Origin: an uncultured Mycobacteriaceae bacterium
GTDB lineage: Bacteria > Actinomycetota > Actinomycetes > Mycobacteriales > Mycobacteriaceae
Assembly: GCA_902826815.1 (NCBI GenBank)
Contig: CADEGF010000035.1
Coordinates: 1-64,000 of the forward strand
DNA length: 64,000 nucleotides
Reading direction: 5' to 3'
How positions within the stretch are numbered: the first letter of the stretch is position 1; every line of letters starts with the position of its first letter. Shown one piece after another: positions 55,696 through 64,000 of this stretch. Below the pieces are notes generated by a model that ran no database searches, was not told where the DNA came from, and worked only from the letters and a program-made list of their open reading frames with translations. Both the position numbers and the translations under genes were made by a program.

Positions 55696-57937
55696 GTGTC
55701 CTCACTTGTTCTCGTAAAGGTGTTGTTTCCAAGGCATTTTCGATGGATTCGAGCACCACCGATGCCACCCGCTCGGCCTGCTCGGCCGTGATCACCAGCG
55801 GTGGCCGGATCTTCAGCACATTTCTCCGACGGCCAGTCGCACCGATCAGTACGCCGTGACGACGCGCGACGTCGAGCACACCGGCGGCCAATGCACCATC
55901 TCCGCTCAGCTCAACGCCGATCAACAATCCGCGCCCGCGAACGTCGTGCACTGCGGGGTGTCCGGCCGCCGACAGTCGCGATCGCAGCAGGGCTCCCATT
56001 TCGTCCGCGTGCTCGATGAGACGCTCGTCGACGATGACGTCGAGGACCGTCGATGCGGCCGCGGCCGCTACCGGTCCGCCCGCATAGGTGCTGAAGAATT
56101 CGCTCTGGGCGGCAAGCGATTCCACGTCGGCGCTTCGCGCGATTACCGCTGCCACGGGGTGGCCGTTACCCATCGGCTTACCCAGCGTGACGAGATCCGG
56201 ATCGAGCCCGGCGCCCACGAACGACCACAGATGGTCACCCGCGCGACCGAACCCGGCCTGGACTTCGTCGGCCACCACCAGCGCACCGGCTCGTCGGGCT
56301 GTGCCGGTCAGCGCTGCGTGATAGCCATTGCCGGGCACCAGGATTCCATCGCTGGTGTAGGTGGGATCGACAAACACCGCGGCGGGCTCGTGGCCACGTT
56401 CGGTGAGTTCCGCGACGGCACCTTCCAGATCCGCGCCGACCTCGAACGTTGCGACATGATCGGGTGCCCACCCGCCGCGCCACTGCTCGGGGGACAGGGC
56501 CGTCGTCGCCGTCGTGACGCCGTGGTAGGCGAAATCGGAGACCACCGCACCGGTGTGGCGGGTGACGGCGGTCGCTATCCGCCACGCCAGGTCGGTGGCC
56601 TCGCTGCCGGAGTTGAGGAACAGCACCGTGTCCAGTCCTAAATCAGCGGGCATGCTCGCGACCAGGCGTTCGGCCAACTCGATCGCGCGCGGGTGCAGAT
56701 AGCGCAGGTTGGTACTCAGCAGGCGGACTTGGTCGGCGATCGCCGTCGCCACCCGAGGGTGTGCGTGCCCGACCACCGGCACATTGTTGTAGGCGTCGAG
56801 GTAGCTCCGCCCGTCGGCGTCGAAAAGCCTTGCGCCACTTCCGCGGACCGGTGCCAGTGGTTCGCGGTAGGTCAGGGGCGCCAACGCGGTGCCGAATACC
56901 GCGTCGCGGCGGGCGCGTAGGTCCGTAGGACGGGGGCGGGGATCCCCGAGTTCGCCTAACAGGTTCCACGCGCCTGCGTCCCAGCTGGACAGGTAGTCGG
57001 CGATGTCGGGTCGCTCGGCGCGGCGCGCCGCCGACAGGCTCAGCGTTATCGCGTTGCGCAGCTTGAGCGTGTCGACCAGCACTTGACGTTCGACGGGTTC
57101 CAACGGGCAGACGGCTGTGTAGCCGTCGAGGAACAGCCCGATGGTCGACTGCAGGTCGCGACCGGTCCGGGTGGACGCCACCGACGACAGCGCCGCAGCC
57201 ACATCCCACACCAGCGCCGTGTGGGTGAGGTCGCCGAAATCGATGATGCCGCACACGTGGTCGTCGTCGTCGAGTAGCAGGTTGTCCAGCGTCAGGTCGG
57301 AGTGCACCGGCTGCGCGCGCAGCCCCGACCACATCGGCGCCACAACAGCCTCGAAGCGGTCGAATGCGGCGAGCACCATGGCGCGCCCGTCCGGGTCGCT
57401 GATGGCGTCGGCCAGCGGGCGCACGTCGTGGCGGGACTCGGCGTGCCACGGCAGCCTGCGCGCGGCGGCGGGGTGGAAGAAGCCGCGCAACGCGAGCCCG
57501 AGCCGCGCCGAAACGGCACCGAATTCTTTGACCGCAGACGGCCTCAGCGTTGCGCCAACCTTCGATGCTCCCCCCGGCAGCTGCCGATACAACCGCACCA
57601 ACCGCGATGTCTGTCCCGACGGTGCGGGAGCGACTCCGTGTAGTTCACCGGTGACCGCGCGCAGCGGCACGGCTATCGGAAGGCCGGGATCCACCTGATG
57701 CGCCCACACCGCGGCGCGCCCTTCGAGGTCCACATCGTCGACGGGCGTTGCGGGGTGGGAGATCTTGACGACCCGGCCGTCGCCGCGCCCGTGGAGCAAC
57801 GCGGTCTGGTCACGTTCGCTGTCGAAATGTGCGGACACGGCGCCGTCGAATCCGAACAGCTCGGCGACGACGGCCGCGATGGCGTCATCATCGAATGCGT
57901 CGGCGGATTCGGCAAGCAGATCGGCCAGGCGGCTCAT
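55685..57937 (-). CDS. Fused APH-like kinase and class III PLP phospholyase
   Basis: 750 aa in two domains. Residues 1 to about 330 form a choline/hydroxylysine-kinase (APH) fold with [11 protein letters not shown] (His212, Asp214, Asn219) and IIDFGD (Asp233). Residues about 340-750 form a class III aminotransferase with Asp557 (VVADEVQ) and Lys587 (TLGKPMGNG). [14 protein letters not shown] and STNLRYLH match the ethanolamine-phosphate/phosphohydroxylysine phospholyases (AGXT2L group) rather than transaminases. Family knowledge predicts ATP-phosphorylation of a hydroxy-amine, then release of Pi and NH3 giving an aldehyde. ATG 57937 overlaps the permease stop. Confidence 0.85.
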   Translation of the reverse strand: MSRLADLLAESADAFDDDAIAAVVAELFGFDGAVSAHFDSERDQTALLHGRGDGRVVKISHPATPVDDVDLEGRAAVWAHQVDPGLPIAVPLRAVTGELHGVAPAPSGQTSRLVRLYRQLPGGASKVGATLRPSAVKEFGAVSARLGLALRGFFHPAAARRLPWHAESRHDVRPLADAISDPDGRAMVLAAFDRFEAVVAPMWSGLRAQPVHSDLTLDNLLLDDDDHVCGIIDFGDLTHTALVWDVAAALSSVASTRTGRDLQSTIGLFLDGYTAVCPLEPVERQVLVDTLKLRNAITLSLSAARRAERPDIADYLSSWDAGAWNLLGELGDPRPRPTDLRARRDAVFGTALAPLTYREPLAPVRGSGARLFDADGRSYLDAYNNVPVVGHAHPRVATAIADQVRLLSTNLRYLHPRAIELAERLVASMPADLGLDTVLFLNSGSEATDLAWRIATAVTRHTGAVVSDFAYHGVTTATTALSPEQWRGGWAPDHVATFEVGADLEGAVAELTERGHEPAAVFVDPTYTSDGILVPGNGYHAALTGTARRAGALVVADEVQAGFGRAGDHLWSFVGAGLDPDLVTLGKPMGNGHPVAAVIARSADVESLAAQSEFFSTYAGGPVAAAAASTVLDVIVDERLIEHADEMGALLRSRLSAAGHPAVHDVRGRGLLIGVELSGDGALAAGVLDVARRHGVLIGATGRRRNVLKIRPPLVITAEQAERVASVVLESIENALETTPLREQVRTHAQ

Positions 57938-58782
57938 GCGGTTTCCATCCGGTTGAGCCGAGCGAAGCGGTACGCCAAAAGCGCGAAGATCCCGGACAGT
58001 CCGAGCATGACGAGGTTCATCGCCGAGCCGGTACCCCAGTCACCCTCCTCCAGGATCACATCGCGGATGCGCTGGCCGAGCATGTACGACGACGGCCCAC
58101 CGACGATGTCGGCGGCGACGAAGTCGGCGTACATCGGGATGTAGACCAGGATCGCGGCCACGAAGATACCGGGCGCTGCCAGCGGCACCAGGATTCGCCT
58201 GAACTGTTGAAACCAGTTGGCGCCCAGGTCAGTTGCCGCTTCCAGCGTCACCGGGTCGATCGCCTTCATCGCCGCGTAGATCGGGATCGTGGTGTAGGTG
58301 ATGTAGGACGTGACGAGGCCGATCACCACCGCAAACGGACTGTAGAGCAACCAGTCGACAGGAGGCCCCGGCAGTATCCAGTTGATCAGCCCGTTGCGGC
58401 CGAGGATGACCTGCCAGGCGTAGACCCGCACAACGGGCGCCAGTTCGTCGGCGACAACAAGTGCGAGCAGCAGGAACAGTTCGCGCCGCCCCGCCTTGAA
58501 CACCATGTAGTAGGCCAGCGGGAGCGCGATCGCGAGCATGAGCGCCATCGCGATCGTGACGATGACGAACGTCGTCAGCGCGATCTTGAGGTTCAGATGA
58601 TCGGTGAGCGCATCCCCGTAGTGCTTCAGGGAAAAGCCGCTGGCCGTCCTCGGCGGGAACTTCAGCACACTCATCTGGATCAGCACCGCGAACGGCACCA
58701 CGAAAAACAGCAGAAGAGCTGTGGTTGGCGCCGCCAAAACCGCCAGTGCACCGCGTGTTCCGGTCTCCGATCGCAGCCTCAC
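57934..58782 (-). CDS. ABC transporter permease (PotB-like)
   Basis: 282 aa from GTG 58782, six transmembrane segments. EAA loop EAATDLGANWFQQFRRILVPLAAPG contacts the ATPase. Spermidine/putrescine-type importer family. Overlaps both neighbours by 4 nt. Confidence 0.92.
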   Translation of the reverse strand: MRLRSETGTRGALAVLAAPTTALLLFFVVPFAVLIQMSVLKFPPRTASGFSLKHYGDALTDHLNLKIALTTFVIVTIAMALMLAIALPLAYYMVFKAGRRELFLLLALVVADELAPVVRVYAWQVILGRNGLINWILPGPPVDWLLYSPFAVVIGLVTSYITYTTIPIYAAMKAIDPVTLEAATDLGANWFQQFRRILVPLAAPGIFVAAILVYIPMYADFVAADIVGGPSSYMLGQRIRDVILEEGDWGTGSAMNLVMLGLSGIFALLAYRFARLNRMETA

Positions 58783-59606
58783 GCTGCCGCCCCCACGTGC
58801 GTGCCGCCGGTGATCATGGCGGTGGCGGCTTCATTGCTCGTCCTGCGCTTGATGAGTTTCAGGCAGCCCCAGATCAGCAATAGCTGCGCTGCCGAGATCA
58901 GCGCGGAGACGGCGTTGACGACGGCGGTGTGGTCGGGATCGCGAACCGATGAGTAGACCCAGACCGGAAAGGTCTGCTGGAATCCGATGGTGAATGCGCT
59001 TATCTCGTAGTTGTTGAACGACCAGGTGAACGCGAAGATGCCCGCGGCGGCAAGAGCCGGCGCCACGTGGGGGAACACGATGTAGCGCAGCACCTGGAAG
59101 CGATTGCAGCCCAAGTCGATCGCGGCTTCCTCCTGGCTGCGCTCGAACCGGAATAGCTGGGCGCCGACGATCGCGGTGACCAGAGGAAAGGTGCACACCA
59201 CCTGTGTCGCGATCACTGTGGTCAAGCCCAGCGTGATATCGGCCTTCGCGTAGGCCATCAACGCGGCAATTCCTATCACCAGCCACGGGAGGATGAGCGG
59301 CGCGGCCACCAGTCCCGCCACTGCTCCCCTGCCTCTGAAACGGAAGCGGGTCAGTCCGAACGCCGCCAGCGTGCCGAGCACAAGGCAGACCGGCGCGACG
59401 ATGACGGCGACGATGGTCGAGTTCAGCAGTGCGCTCTGCAGCGACGGGTCGCGCAGGGCGGCGCGGTACCAGCGCAGCGTCAACCCCTCGAACGGCAGAG
59501 CCAGGACGCTGGAGTCGTTGAACGAGAAGAGCACCAGGATCAGCAGCGGCCCGAAGAGGACAGCGCCGACGACGATCAGGAAGGTGCGCCAGAGGGATGC
59601 GCTCAC
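58779..59606 (-). CDS. ABC transporter permease (PotC-like)
   Basis: 275 aa from GTG 59606, six transmembrane segments. EAA loop EEAAIDLGCNRFQVLRYIVFPHVAPA. Partner of the PotB-like subunit. 19 nt after the binding-protein gene. Confidence 0.92.
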   Translation of the reverse strand: MSASLWRTFLIVVGAVLFGPLLILVLFSFNDSSVLALPFEGLTLRWYRAALRDPSLQSALLNSTIVAVIVAPVCLVLGTLAAFGLTRFRFRGRGAVAGLVAAPLILPWLVIGIAALMAYAKADITLGLTTVIATQVVCTFPLVTAIVGAQLFRFERSQEEAAIDLGCNRFQVLRYIVFPHVAPALAAAGIFAFTWSFNNYEISAFTIGFQQTFPVWVYSSVRDPDHTAVVNAVSALISAAQLLLIWGCLKLIKRRTSNEAATAMITGGTHVGAAA

Positions 59607-59625
59607 CGGCGGGGTGCGCGACTAC

Positions 59626-60738
59626 TCACGACGCCTTGACCTCGGCCCACGCCTTCACCCAAGCGGCGCGGTCCTTGGGCGGGGCCGCCGGAATCGCATT
59701 GTCGAGATCGAAGAGCGTGTCCAGCGCGGCGTCCTTGCGAACCTCCGGGGTGACCGCGTCGATGATTCCCTCGTTGGACGTCATGTAGTTCCAGTTGGTC
59801 GCCTCGTAAACCTGCGCGGGCAGGCTGGTGTACCAGTTCAGCAGCGCGTAGGCGGCATCCACGTTCTCGTCGGCGATGTGGGGGCTGATGCCGTAGCCGC
59901 ACGTCCACAGCATCTGACCTTCCTTGGCGACGGCGAACTTCACATTGAGCCCGTCGGCCTGCAGGTCCTTCACGATGTTGGTGTAGCTGCTGGCGATATC
60001 GATCTCACCCGACTTGAACTGGGCCACGAGCTCGCCCTGGTCCTCCCAAAGGGTGCGGAACTGGCCGCGGTTGTCGGACAGGAACTTCTTGACGCTCTCG
60101 AGCTGCGCGGCATCGATGTTCAGCGGATCGGTGATGCCGGTGGCCAGCGCGCCGATGTCGATCGCGGTGACCGCGTTGTCCTGCAGCGACGCCCGGCCCT
60201 TGTACTGCGGGTCGAACAGATCCGTCCAGGACGCAGGCGGGGTGGTGATCTTGTCGGCGTTGTACATCAGTCCCGCGGTGCCCGCGTCGACCGGGACCAC
60301 GTAGAACTCGCCGTCGACGGTGACGCCCGGCATCTCCTTCATCGCAGGCCAGATCTTGTCCCAGTTCTCCAGGCGGGAGGTGTCCAGCGGTGCGTATACG
60401 CCCTTCTCGACGGCCTCCTGCGATGCTTCGTCGACGCAGGTGTTGATGACGTCGGCCTTGAATCCGGCCTGGACCTTCGCGATGGCTTCTTCGTTGCTGC
60501 CGAACGAGGCGGTCTCCAGCTTGACGTTCGGATACTTCTCGTAGAACGACTTCATGTAGTCGGCGTCGTAGCCGTCCTCGTAGGAGTACAGCCGGATGGT
60601 GCCGGTGATCGAGGCAGGGTCACTCGGGTTCGTCTGGCCTGCGCCTGCGGCCTGCGAGTCGCCGCCGCCGCAACCGGCGAGCAGCACTGCGAGCACGGAT
60701 GCACAGGTGCAGGCCAGCTTCTTCTGGGTGCTTGTCAC
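59626..60738 (-). CDS. ABC transporter substrate-binding lipoprotein (PotD-like)
   Basis: 370 aa from GTG 60738 with GAGGAGTGACGC upstream. Lipobox LLAGC (Cys about 23), then a bilobal binding protein of the polyamine/spermidine class (SYEDGYDADYMKSFYEKYPNVKLE, WEDQGELVAQFKSGEIDIASSYT). The class binds small cationic amines or amino acids. First gene of the operon; no ATPase gene is found nearby. Confidence 0.9.
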   Translation of the reverse strand: MTSTQKKLACTCASVLAVLLAGCGGGDSQAAGAGQTNPSDPASITGTIRLYSYEDGYDADYMKSFYEKYPNVKLETASFGSNEEAIAKVQAGFKADVINTCVDEASQEAVEKGVYAPLDTSRLENWDKIWPAMKEMPGVTVDGEFYVVPVDAGTAGLMYNADKITTPPASWTDLFDPQYKGRASLQDNAVTAIDIGALATGITDPLNIDAAQLESVKKFLSDNRGQFRTLWEDQGELVAQFKSGEIDIASSYTNIVKDLQADGLNVKFAVAKEGQMLWTCGYGISPHIADENVDAAYALLNWYTSLPAQVYEATNWNYMTSNEGIIDAVTPEVRKDAALDTLFDLDNAIPAAPPKDRAAWVKAWAEVKAS

Positions 60739-60776
60739 GCGTCACTCCTCGGATCGGGGCCCCCGCTCTGGGCAGA

Positions 60777-60805
60777 ACGCTATTTCGCAGACCACAGATT
60801 GTCAA
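60777..60805 (-). promoter_or_regulatory. Operon promoter
   Basis: TTGACA (60800-60805, minus strand) and TAGCGT (60777-60782) separated by 17 nt, upstream of the binding-protein gene. Its -35 box lies inside the operator-like TTGTCAACA. Confidence 0.65.
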
Positions 60806-60809
60806 CAGT
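60798..60809. promoter_or_regulatory. Candidate GntR operator at the importer promoter
   Basis: ATTGTCAACAGT; its core TTGTCAACA is identical with the palindrome at 61571-61588 next to gntR. It covers the -35 box. Confidence 0.6.
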
Positions 60810-60858
60810 TTACCGTCGGCCTGAAACGGCCGCCTACCAGCGGCTGTTCAGTTCCGGA

Positions 60859-61536
60859 TCAGTCGGTCTCGTTCAGCAGCTCAACCAACTTGTCGCCGGC
60901 CTCGAGGGAATGCTCCCTGGTCAGCCTGGCCGCCAGTTCCTCGTCGCCGGATTCGATGGCGTCCACGATGGGCTCGTGCTGGCACACGACCTCATCCAGG
61001 GACGGCATGATCTTCTCGTCGAGACGAAGCAGGCCGCGGATGGTCGGGACGTAACGCAGGAAGACCTCGTGCACGCGCGAATTCCCCGACGCCGCGCACA
61101 GGCCGTCGTGAAACGCCAGGTCTGCCCGTGCCACTGCGCTCGCGTCGCCGGTGGCGGCCGCCTCGCTGATCCCGGCCACCAGAGTCCGAAGCCTGGCAAC
61201 CGCGGCCGGATCCTGTGCGCGGCATACCAGGCGCGCGGCGAGTTCCTCGACCGATGCGCGCAGCGCGTAGATGTCGCTCACGTCCTTTGCCGTCAGGCTC
61301 ACCACGAACGTGCCGCGCCGCGGCTCCTCGGCGAGCAGCCCCTCGGCCCGCAGAATCTTGAACGCCTCACGGACCGGCCCGCGGCTGACATTCAGTTGTT
61401 CGGCGATATGCGCCTCTTTGAGGTGCTCGCCCTGGCGGAAGCCACCGAGGACGATTTGTTCGCGAATCCGGTCCGCGGCGTCCTCGGTGAGCGACCGAGG
61501 CACGTCGATGGGCCGTAACGTGACAGGATCGGTCAT
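60859..61536 (-). CDS. GntR/FCD-family repressor
   Basis: 225 aa. N-terminal winged HTH with HIAEQLNVSRGPVREAFKILRAEGL and C-terminal FCD domain keeping the metal/ligand residues (ADLAFHDGLCAAS...HEPIVDAIESGD). The gene is divergent from the enolase-superfamily gene. The ATG follows TAGTCT (61543-61548, minus strand) by 6 nt, so it may be leaderless. Ligand is probably a metabolite of the operon substrate. Confidence 0.9.
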   Translation of the reverse strand: MTDPVTLRPIDVPRSLTEDAADRIREQIVLGGFRQGEHLKEAHIAEQLNVSRGPVREAFKILRAEGLLAEEPRRGTFVVSLTAKDVSDIYALRASVEELAARLVCRAQDPAAVARLRTLVAGISEAAATGDASAVARADLAFHDGLCAASGNSRVHEVFLRYVPTIRGLLRLDEKIMPSLDEVVCQHEPIVDAIESGDEELAARLTREHSLEAGDKLVELLNETD

Positions 61537-61559
61537 TTTGGCAGACTACCAACTGGATT

Positions 61560-61569
61560 GTGTCGACAC
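61560..61569. promoter_or_regulatory. Palindrome GTGTCGACAC between gntR and the enolase-superfamily gene
   Basis: Perfect 10-bp palindrome in the 65-nt divergent intergenic region, next to the main GntR operator. May be a second binding site. Confidence 0.35.
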
Positions 61570-61570
61570 G

Positions 61571-61588
61571 CATTTTGTCAACAAAATG
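61571..61588. promoter_or_regulatory. Candidate GntR operator at the gntR/enolase divergent promoter
   Basis: CATTTTGTCAACAAAATG, 8-bp arms with a 2-nt centre mismatch. Abuts the -10 box of the enolase-superfamily gene. Confidence 0.7.
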
Positions 61589-61594
61589 TAATGT
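61589..61594 (+). promoter_or_regulatory. Candidate -10 box of the enolase-superfamily gene
   Basis: TAATGT followed by 7 nt and the GTG start, implying a leaderless mRNA. Confidence 0.5.
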
Positions 61595-61601
61595 ACCGAA
61601 C

Positions 61602-62726
61602 GTGACGAAGATTGCGCGACTCGAAGCATGGGCACTGGGACCCGACGTCGAACGGTTCCGATACACGTCGTTCTCCGATGAGGTGTTCACCACGACGACG
61701 CTGGTGCGCATCACCGACGCCGACGGTACGACGGGAATCGGGGCCTATGACTCCGACACATTCGGCATGTGGGACCGCGGTCCGATCGAGACGCTGCGCC
61801 CACTGCTGCCGCGACTTCTTGGCATGGACGCCGACGACCGGGACGCCGTCTACGCACTGGTATCGGAGGACAACACGTCTGCCTTCCCGCCTGCGGTGCG
61901 CTCGACGATAGATACTGCGTTGTGGGACTTGGCATCCCGACGAAGTGACAAGCCATTGCGGGAGATGCTGGCTGGCGGGGTGACTCCAACGTCACTGCCG
62001 GGGTACGCCTCGGTCCCACTGCTGGACGATGAGGACGCCTATCGCAACGCGTTGACCAGCTTCGTCGAATCCGGTTACCGCGCAGTCAAACTGCACGCGT
62101 GGGGAATCCCCGAACGCGATGCGGCGCTGCTGGGCACCCTGCGCCGGGCATTTCCCGATCTGGTCCTGATGTTCGACGCAGAGGGACGCTATGACCTCGA
62201 TGGTGCGCGGACGGTGGCAGCCGCGTGCGACTCCGTCGACGCACGCTGGTTCGAGGCGCCGTTGCCCGACTTCGACCTGCAGGGCTACTTGGCGTTGCGC
62301 GATGAATTCGGCTCCCTGCCAATACTTCCCGCAGGCGATGCGATCTGGCAGCCCGATCTGCTTGCCAATGTGCTGCGACTGGGGCCGTTCAGCGCGGTGC
62401 GGTTCGACGTCTCGTTCGTCGGTGGCCCGACCCCGGCGGTCCGGATGATCCGCGCCGCCGAGGAGGCGGGCCTCGATGTCGAGCTGATCAGCTACGGCCA
62501 TACCGTCATTCAAGCCGCGGATCTACAGGTCGCGCTCGCGTTCGGCAGGACGTCGTATTTCGAGCAGGCGGTCCCGGTCGAACCGTTCGAGCATGGCGTC
62601 ACCGACGTGTTGCGCACCGGCTCCGACGGACTGGTCCATGCGCCGGACAACCCGGGGCTGGGGATCGGGCTTGACGAAGCCGTCGTCGACGCGATCGCGT
62701 TCGAGCGGTTCGTCGTCGGCTGCTGA
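61602..62726 (+). CDS. Enolase-superfamily (mandelate racemase/muconate lactonizing-like) enzyme
   Basis: 374 aa from GTG 61602. Lys in VKLHAWG, metal ligands in LMFDAEG (Asp), WFEAPL (Glu) and LPAGDAIW (Asp), and His general base in ISYGHTV fit the MR-type group. N-terminal capping domain about 1-125. Likely a sugar-acid dehydratase or racemase. Divergent from gntR and probably co-regulated with the importer operon. Specific substrate unknown. Confidence 0.85.
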   Translation: MTKIARLEAWALGPDVERFRYTSFSDEVFTTTTLVRITDADGTTGIGAYDSDTFGMWDRGPIETLRPLLPRLLGMDADDRDAVYALVSEDNTSAFPPAVRSTIDTALWDLASRRSDKPLREMLAGGVTPTSLPGYASVPLLDDEDAYRNALTSFVESGYRAVKLHAWGIPERDAALLGTLRRAFPDLVLMFDAEGRYDLDGARTVAAACDSVDARWFEAPLPDFDLQGYLALRDEFGSLPILPAGDAIWQPDLLANVLRLGPFSAVRFDVSFVGGPTPAVRMIRAAEEAGLDVELISYGHTVIQAADLQVALAFGRTSYFEQAVPVEPFEHGVTDVLRTGSDGLVHAPDNPGLGIGLDEAVVDAIAFERFVVGC

Positions 62727-62755
62727 GTTCGGCGCCGGCCGCATCCAGGACAACC

Positions 62756-62774
62756 ACAAGCGGCATCCGCTTGT
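62756..62774. promoter_or_regulatory. Perfect inverted repeat, probable antitoxin operator
   Basis: ACAAGCGG (62756-62763) and CCGCTTGT (62767-62774) around CAT. Lies immediately before the -10 box of the xre gene. Confidence 0.7.
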
Positions 62775-62775
62775 A

Positions 62776-62781
62776 TAGAAT
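62776..62781 (+). promoter_or_regulatory. Candidate -10 box of xre-abiEii
   Basis: TAGAAT followed by 7 nt and ATG 62789, suggesting a leaderless mRNA. Confidence 0.5.
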
Positions 62782-62788
62782 GAGAAAC

Positions 62789-63265
62789 ATGCCTGCTACA
62801 TCGCCGCCCATCGTGCACGCCGCGGCGGCCGATCTCGGGGTCCTTGGCGCCGCAATCAGAGCTCGGCGCGCAGAACTCGGCCTCAGCATGGTCGCCACTG
62901 CCGGAGCTGCCGGGATCTCCCGAGTCACGCTGCACCGAATCGAGCGGGGAGTGCCAGCGGTCACCATGGGGGCATACATGAACGCCGCCGCCGCATTAGG
63001 TCTGAGAATCACCGCCTGCAGTCCAACCAGTCACGCCGCCAGCACGAGTAGCGCATACGCCGCGGCTGTCCGCGTTCGTGACTATCCGCAGCTGCGTCAA
63101 CTCGCTTGGAACCTCAGCGAGGAAACCACTCTCACCGAGGAGGAAGCGCTTCACCTGTACGAGCGCAACTGGCGCCACGTCGACCAGTCCACAATCACCG
63201 AAAGCGAGCGGGACTTCATCCAGCACCTCGCCGACACGTGGAGCGGCGGGAGGCTTCTTGTTTAA
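62789..63265 (+). CDS. XRE-family HTH protein, probable antitoxin
   Basis: 158 aa from ATG 62789. N-terminal XRE helix-turn-helix (LGAAIRARRAELGLSM...AGISRVTLHRIERGVPAVTMGAYMNAAAALG, in parts), then a helical C-terminus. AbiEii toxins normally pair with an AbiEi winged helix; this XRE partner is a recurrent alternative. Its TAA overlaps the toxin start region. Probably autoregulates via the repeat at 62756. Confidence 0.82.
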   Translation: MPATSPPIVHAAAADLGVLGAAIRARRAELGLSMVATAGAAGISRVTLHRIERGVPAVTMGAYMNAAAALGLRITACSPTSHAASTSSAYAAAVRVRDYPQLRQLAWNLSEETTLTEEEALHLYERNWRHVDQSTITESERDFIQHLADTWSGGRLLV

Positions 63266-63950
63266 CCGGCCACGCCACCGCCTCGTCGCGGCCATCCTTG
63301 ACTCGCTCGACGCGGGCGTCCTGGTGGCGCATCGGTGCTACTTCGGTGGAGGAACCGCGATCGTGCTGCGGCGCAACGAGTACCGTGAATCCCTCGACGT
63401 CGATTTCCTGGTGTCCGACATCGACGGCTACCGCGGTCTACGTGAGCTCGTCACCGACAGTGGCGGCATCAACGCACTTGCCCGACGCCCCCTGCACCCG
63501 CTGCGCGAGGTACGTGCCGACCAGTACGGGCTGCGCACCCTCATCGACGTCGAGGGCAGCCCAGTCAAGCTCGAAATCATCCACGAAGGACGTATCGTGC
63601 TCGACGCACCATCCGCTGACGACCACGTGTGCGGTGTCTGGACACTGAGCACCCTCGATATGGCTGCCAGCAAGCTGCTTGCCAACGCTGACCGCTGGGC
63701 CGACCCCGGCGTGTTCCATCGCGACCTGATCGACCTGGCCATGCTCGAACCCTCACCCGAGATCCTGCGTGCCGCGATCGGCAAAGCGTCGCGCGCCTAT
63801 GGAGACAGCATCGAGCACTGCCTCGACGCCGCGATCGACCTTCTCGGCGACAAACCCGAACGACTCGACCAGTCCATTGCCGCCCTACGGATCGATACCC
63901 CGAAAGACATTCTGTGGCAGAAGATTCAGCATCTCCGCCCGCCTCCTTGA
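63258..63950 (+). CDS. AbiEii/AbiGii-family nucleotidyltransferase, probable toxin
   Basis: 230 aa from TTG 63258 with GGGAGG 4 nt upstream. GG-[T/A]-motif FGGGTAIVLRRNEYRESLDVDFLV, the metal-binding DxD of the DNA polymerase beta-like fold. Family members phosphorylate or nucleotidylate tRNA 3' ends or GTP-bind; target unknown here. Overlaps the xre end by 8 nt. The 63951-64000 tail has no gene. Confidence 0.82.
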   Translation: MFNRPRHRLVAAILDSLDAGVLVAHRCYFGGGTAIVLRRNEYRESLDVDFLVSDIDGYRGLRELVTDSGGINALARRPLHPLREVRADQYGLRTLIDVEGSPVKLEIIHEGRIVLDAPSADDHVCGVWTLSTLDMAASKLLANADRWADPGVFHRDLIDLAMLEPSPEILRAAIGKASRAYGDSIEHCLDAAIDLLGDKPERLDQSIAALRIDTPKDILWQKIQHLRPPP

Positions 63951-64000
63951 CGACCAGGTGGCCCTCAGCTGCTTCTTGACAGCGCGACGGCGGCAATCGC

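Overview
The window is high-GC, densely coded DNA from a mycobacterium, most likely a fast-growing Mycolicibacterium. The evidence is recognisable gene order: marP-NUDIX-thioredoxin-nth-crp-MBL-ridA-bagAB-whiB4-ponA2-metallophosphoesterase-cds1 follows the M. tuberculosis Rv3671c-Rv3684 order. The block yqeY...moxR2-DUF58-spoIIM-RDD-glpK follows Rv3688c-Rv3696c, and the ergothioneine operon egtA-B-C-D-E follows Rv3704c-Rv3700c. Between these conserved blocks lie lineage-specific insertions.

Layout: 0-2.6 kb is the 3'-truncated part of a large LuxR-type ATPase regulator. 2.7-16.3 kb is the conserved core block (acid-resistance protease, DNA repair, cAMP regulator, redox sensor WhiB4, cell-wall synthase PonA2, cysteine desulfhydrase). 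16.4-25 kb starts at a tRNA-Pro(CGG) gene and is mosaic: a frameshifted cytochrome P450, a hydrolase, a KmtR-like metal sensor with its CDF exporter, a haem-oxygenase-like enzyme facing a CDGSH iron-sulfur protein and a methyltransferase, and an F420-type oxidoreductase. 25-33 kb is the MoxR2/DUF58 membrane-associated operon. 33-42 kb holds several small regulator/target pairs (TetR/DUF998, AraC, PadR/carotenoid oxygenase, a second PadR), an aldo-keto reductase, glycerol kinase and a methyltransferase. 42-46 kb has a GCS2-type ligase, a lipoprotein and a DctA carrier. 45.8-51.2 kb is the complete ergothioneine operon. 51.3-52.4 kb has a secreted sensor-domain protein and an Ohr/OsmC peroxidase.

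52.4-62.7 kb is the most novel part. It is a tightly overlapping minus-strand operon encoding a polyamine-type ABC importer (binding protein and two permeases, no ATPase), a kinase/PLP-phospholyase fusion, an IlvD/Edd-family dehydratase that has lost all three iron-sulfur cysteines, and a phytoene-desaturase-like FAD enzyme. It is flanked by a divergent GntR regulator and enolase-superfamily enzyme. A shared 9-bp operator core (TTGTCAACA) sits in both control regions, one copy overlapping a TTGACA -35 box, so the genes look like one regulon for uptake and breakdown of a hydroxylated amine or amino acid; the substrate is unknown. The window ends with a probable XRE/AbiEii toxin-antitoxin pair.

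Several genes start 6-7 nt after a TANNNT -10 box, which suggests leaderless transcripts (ponA2, kmtR-like, padR, gntR, enolase-superfamily gene, xre), and operators in several of these overlap the start region.
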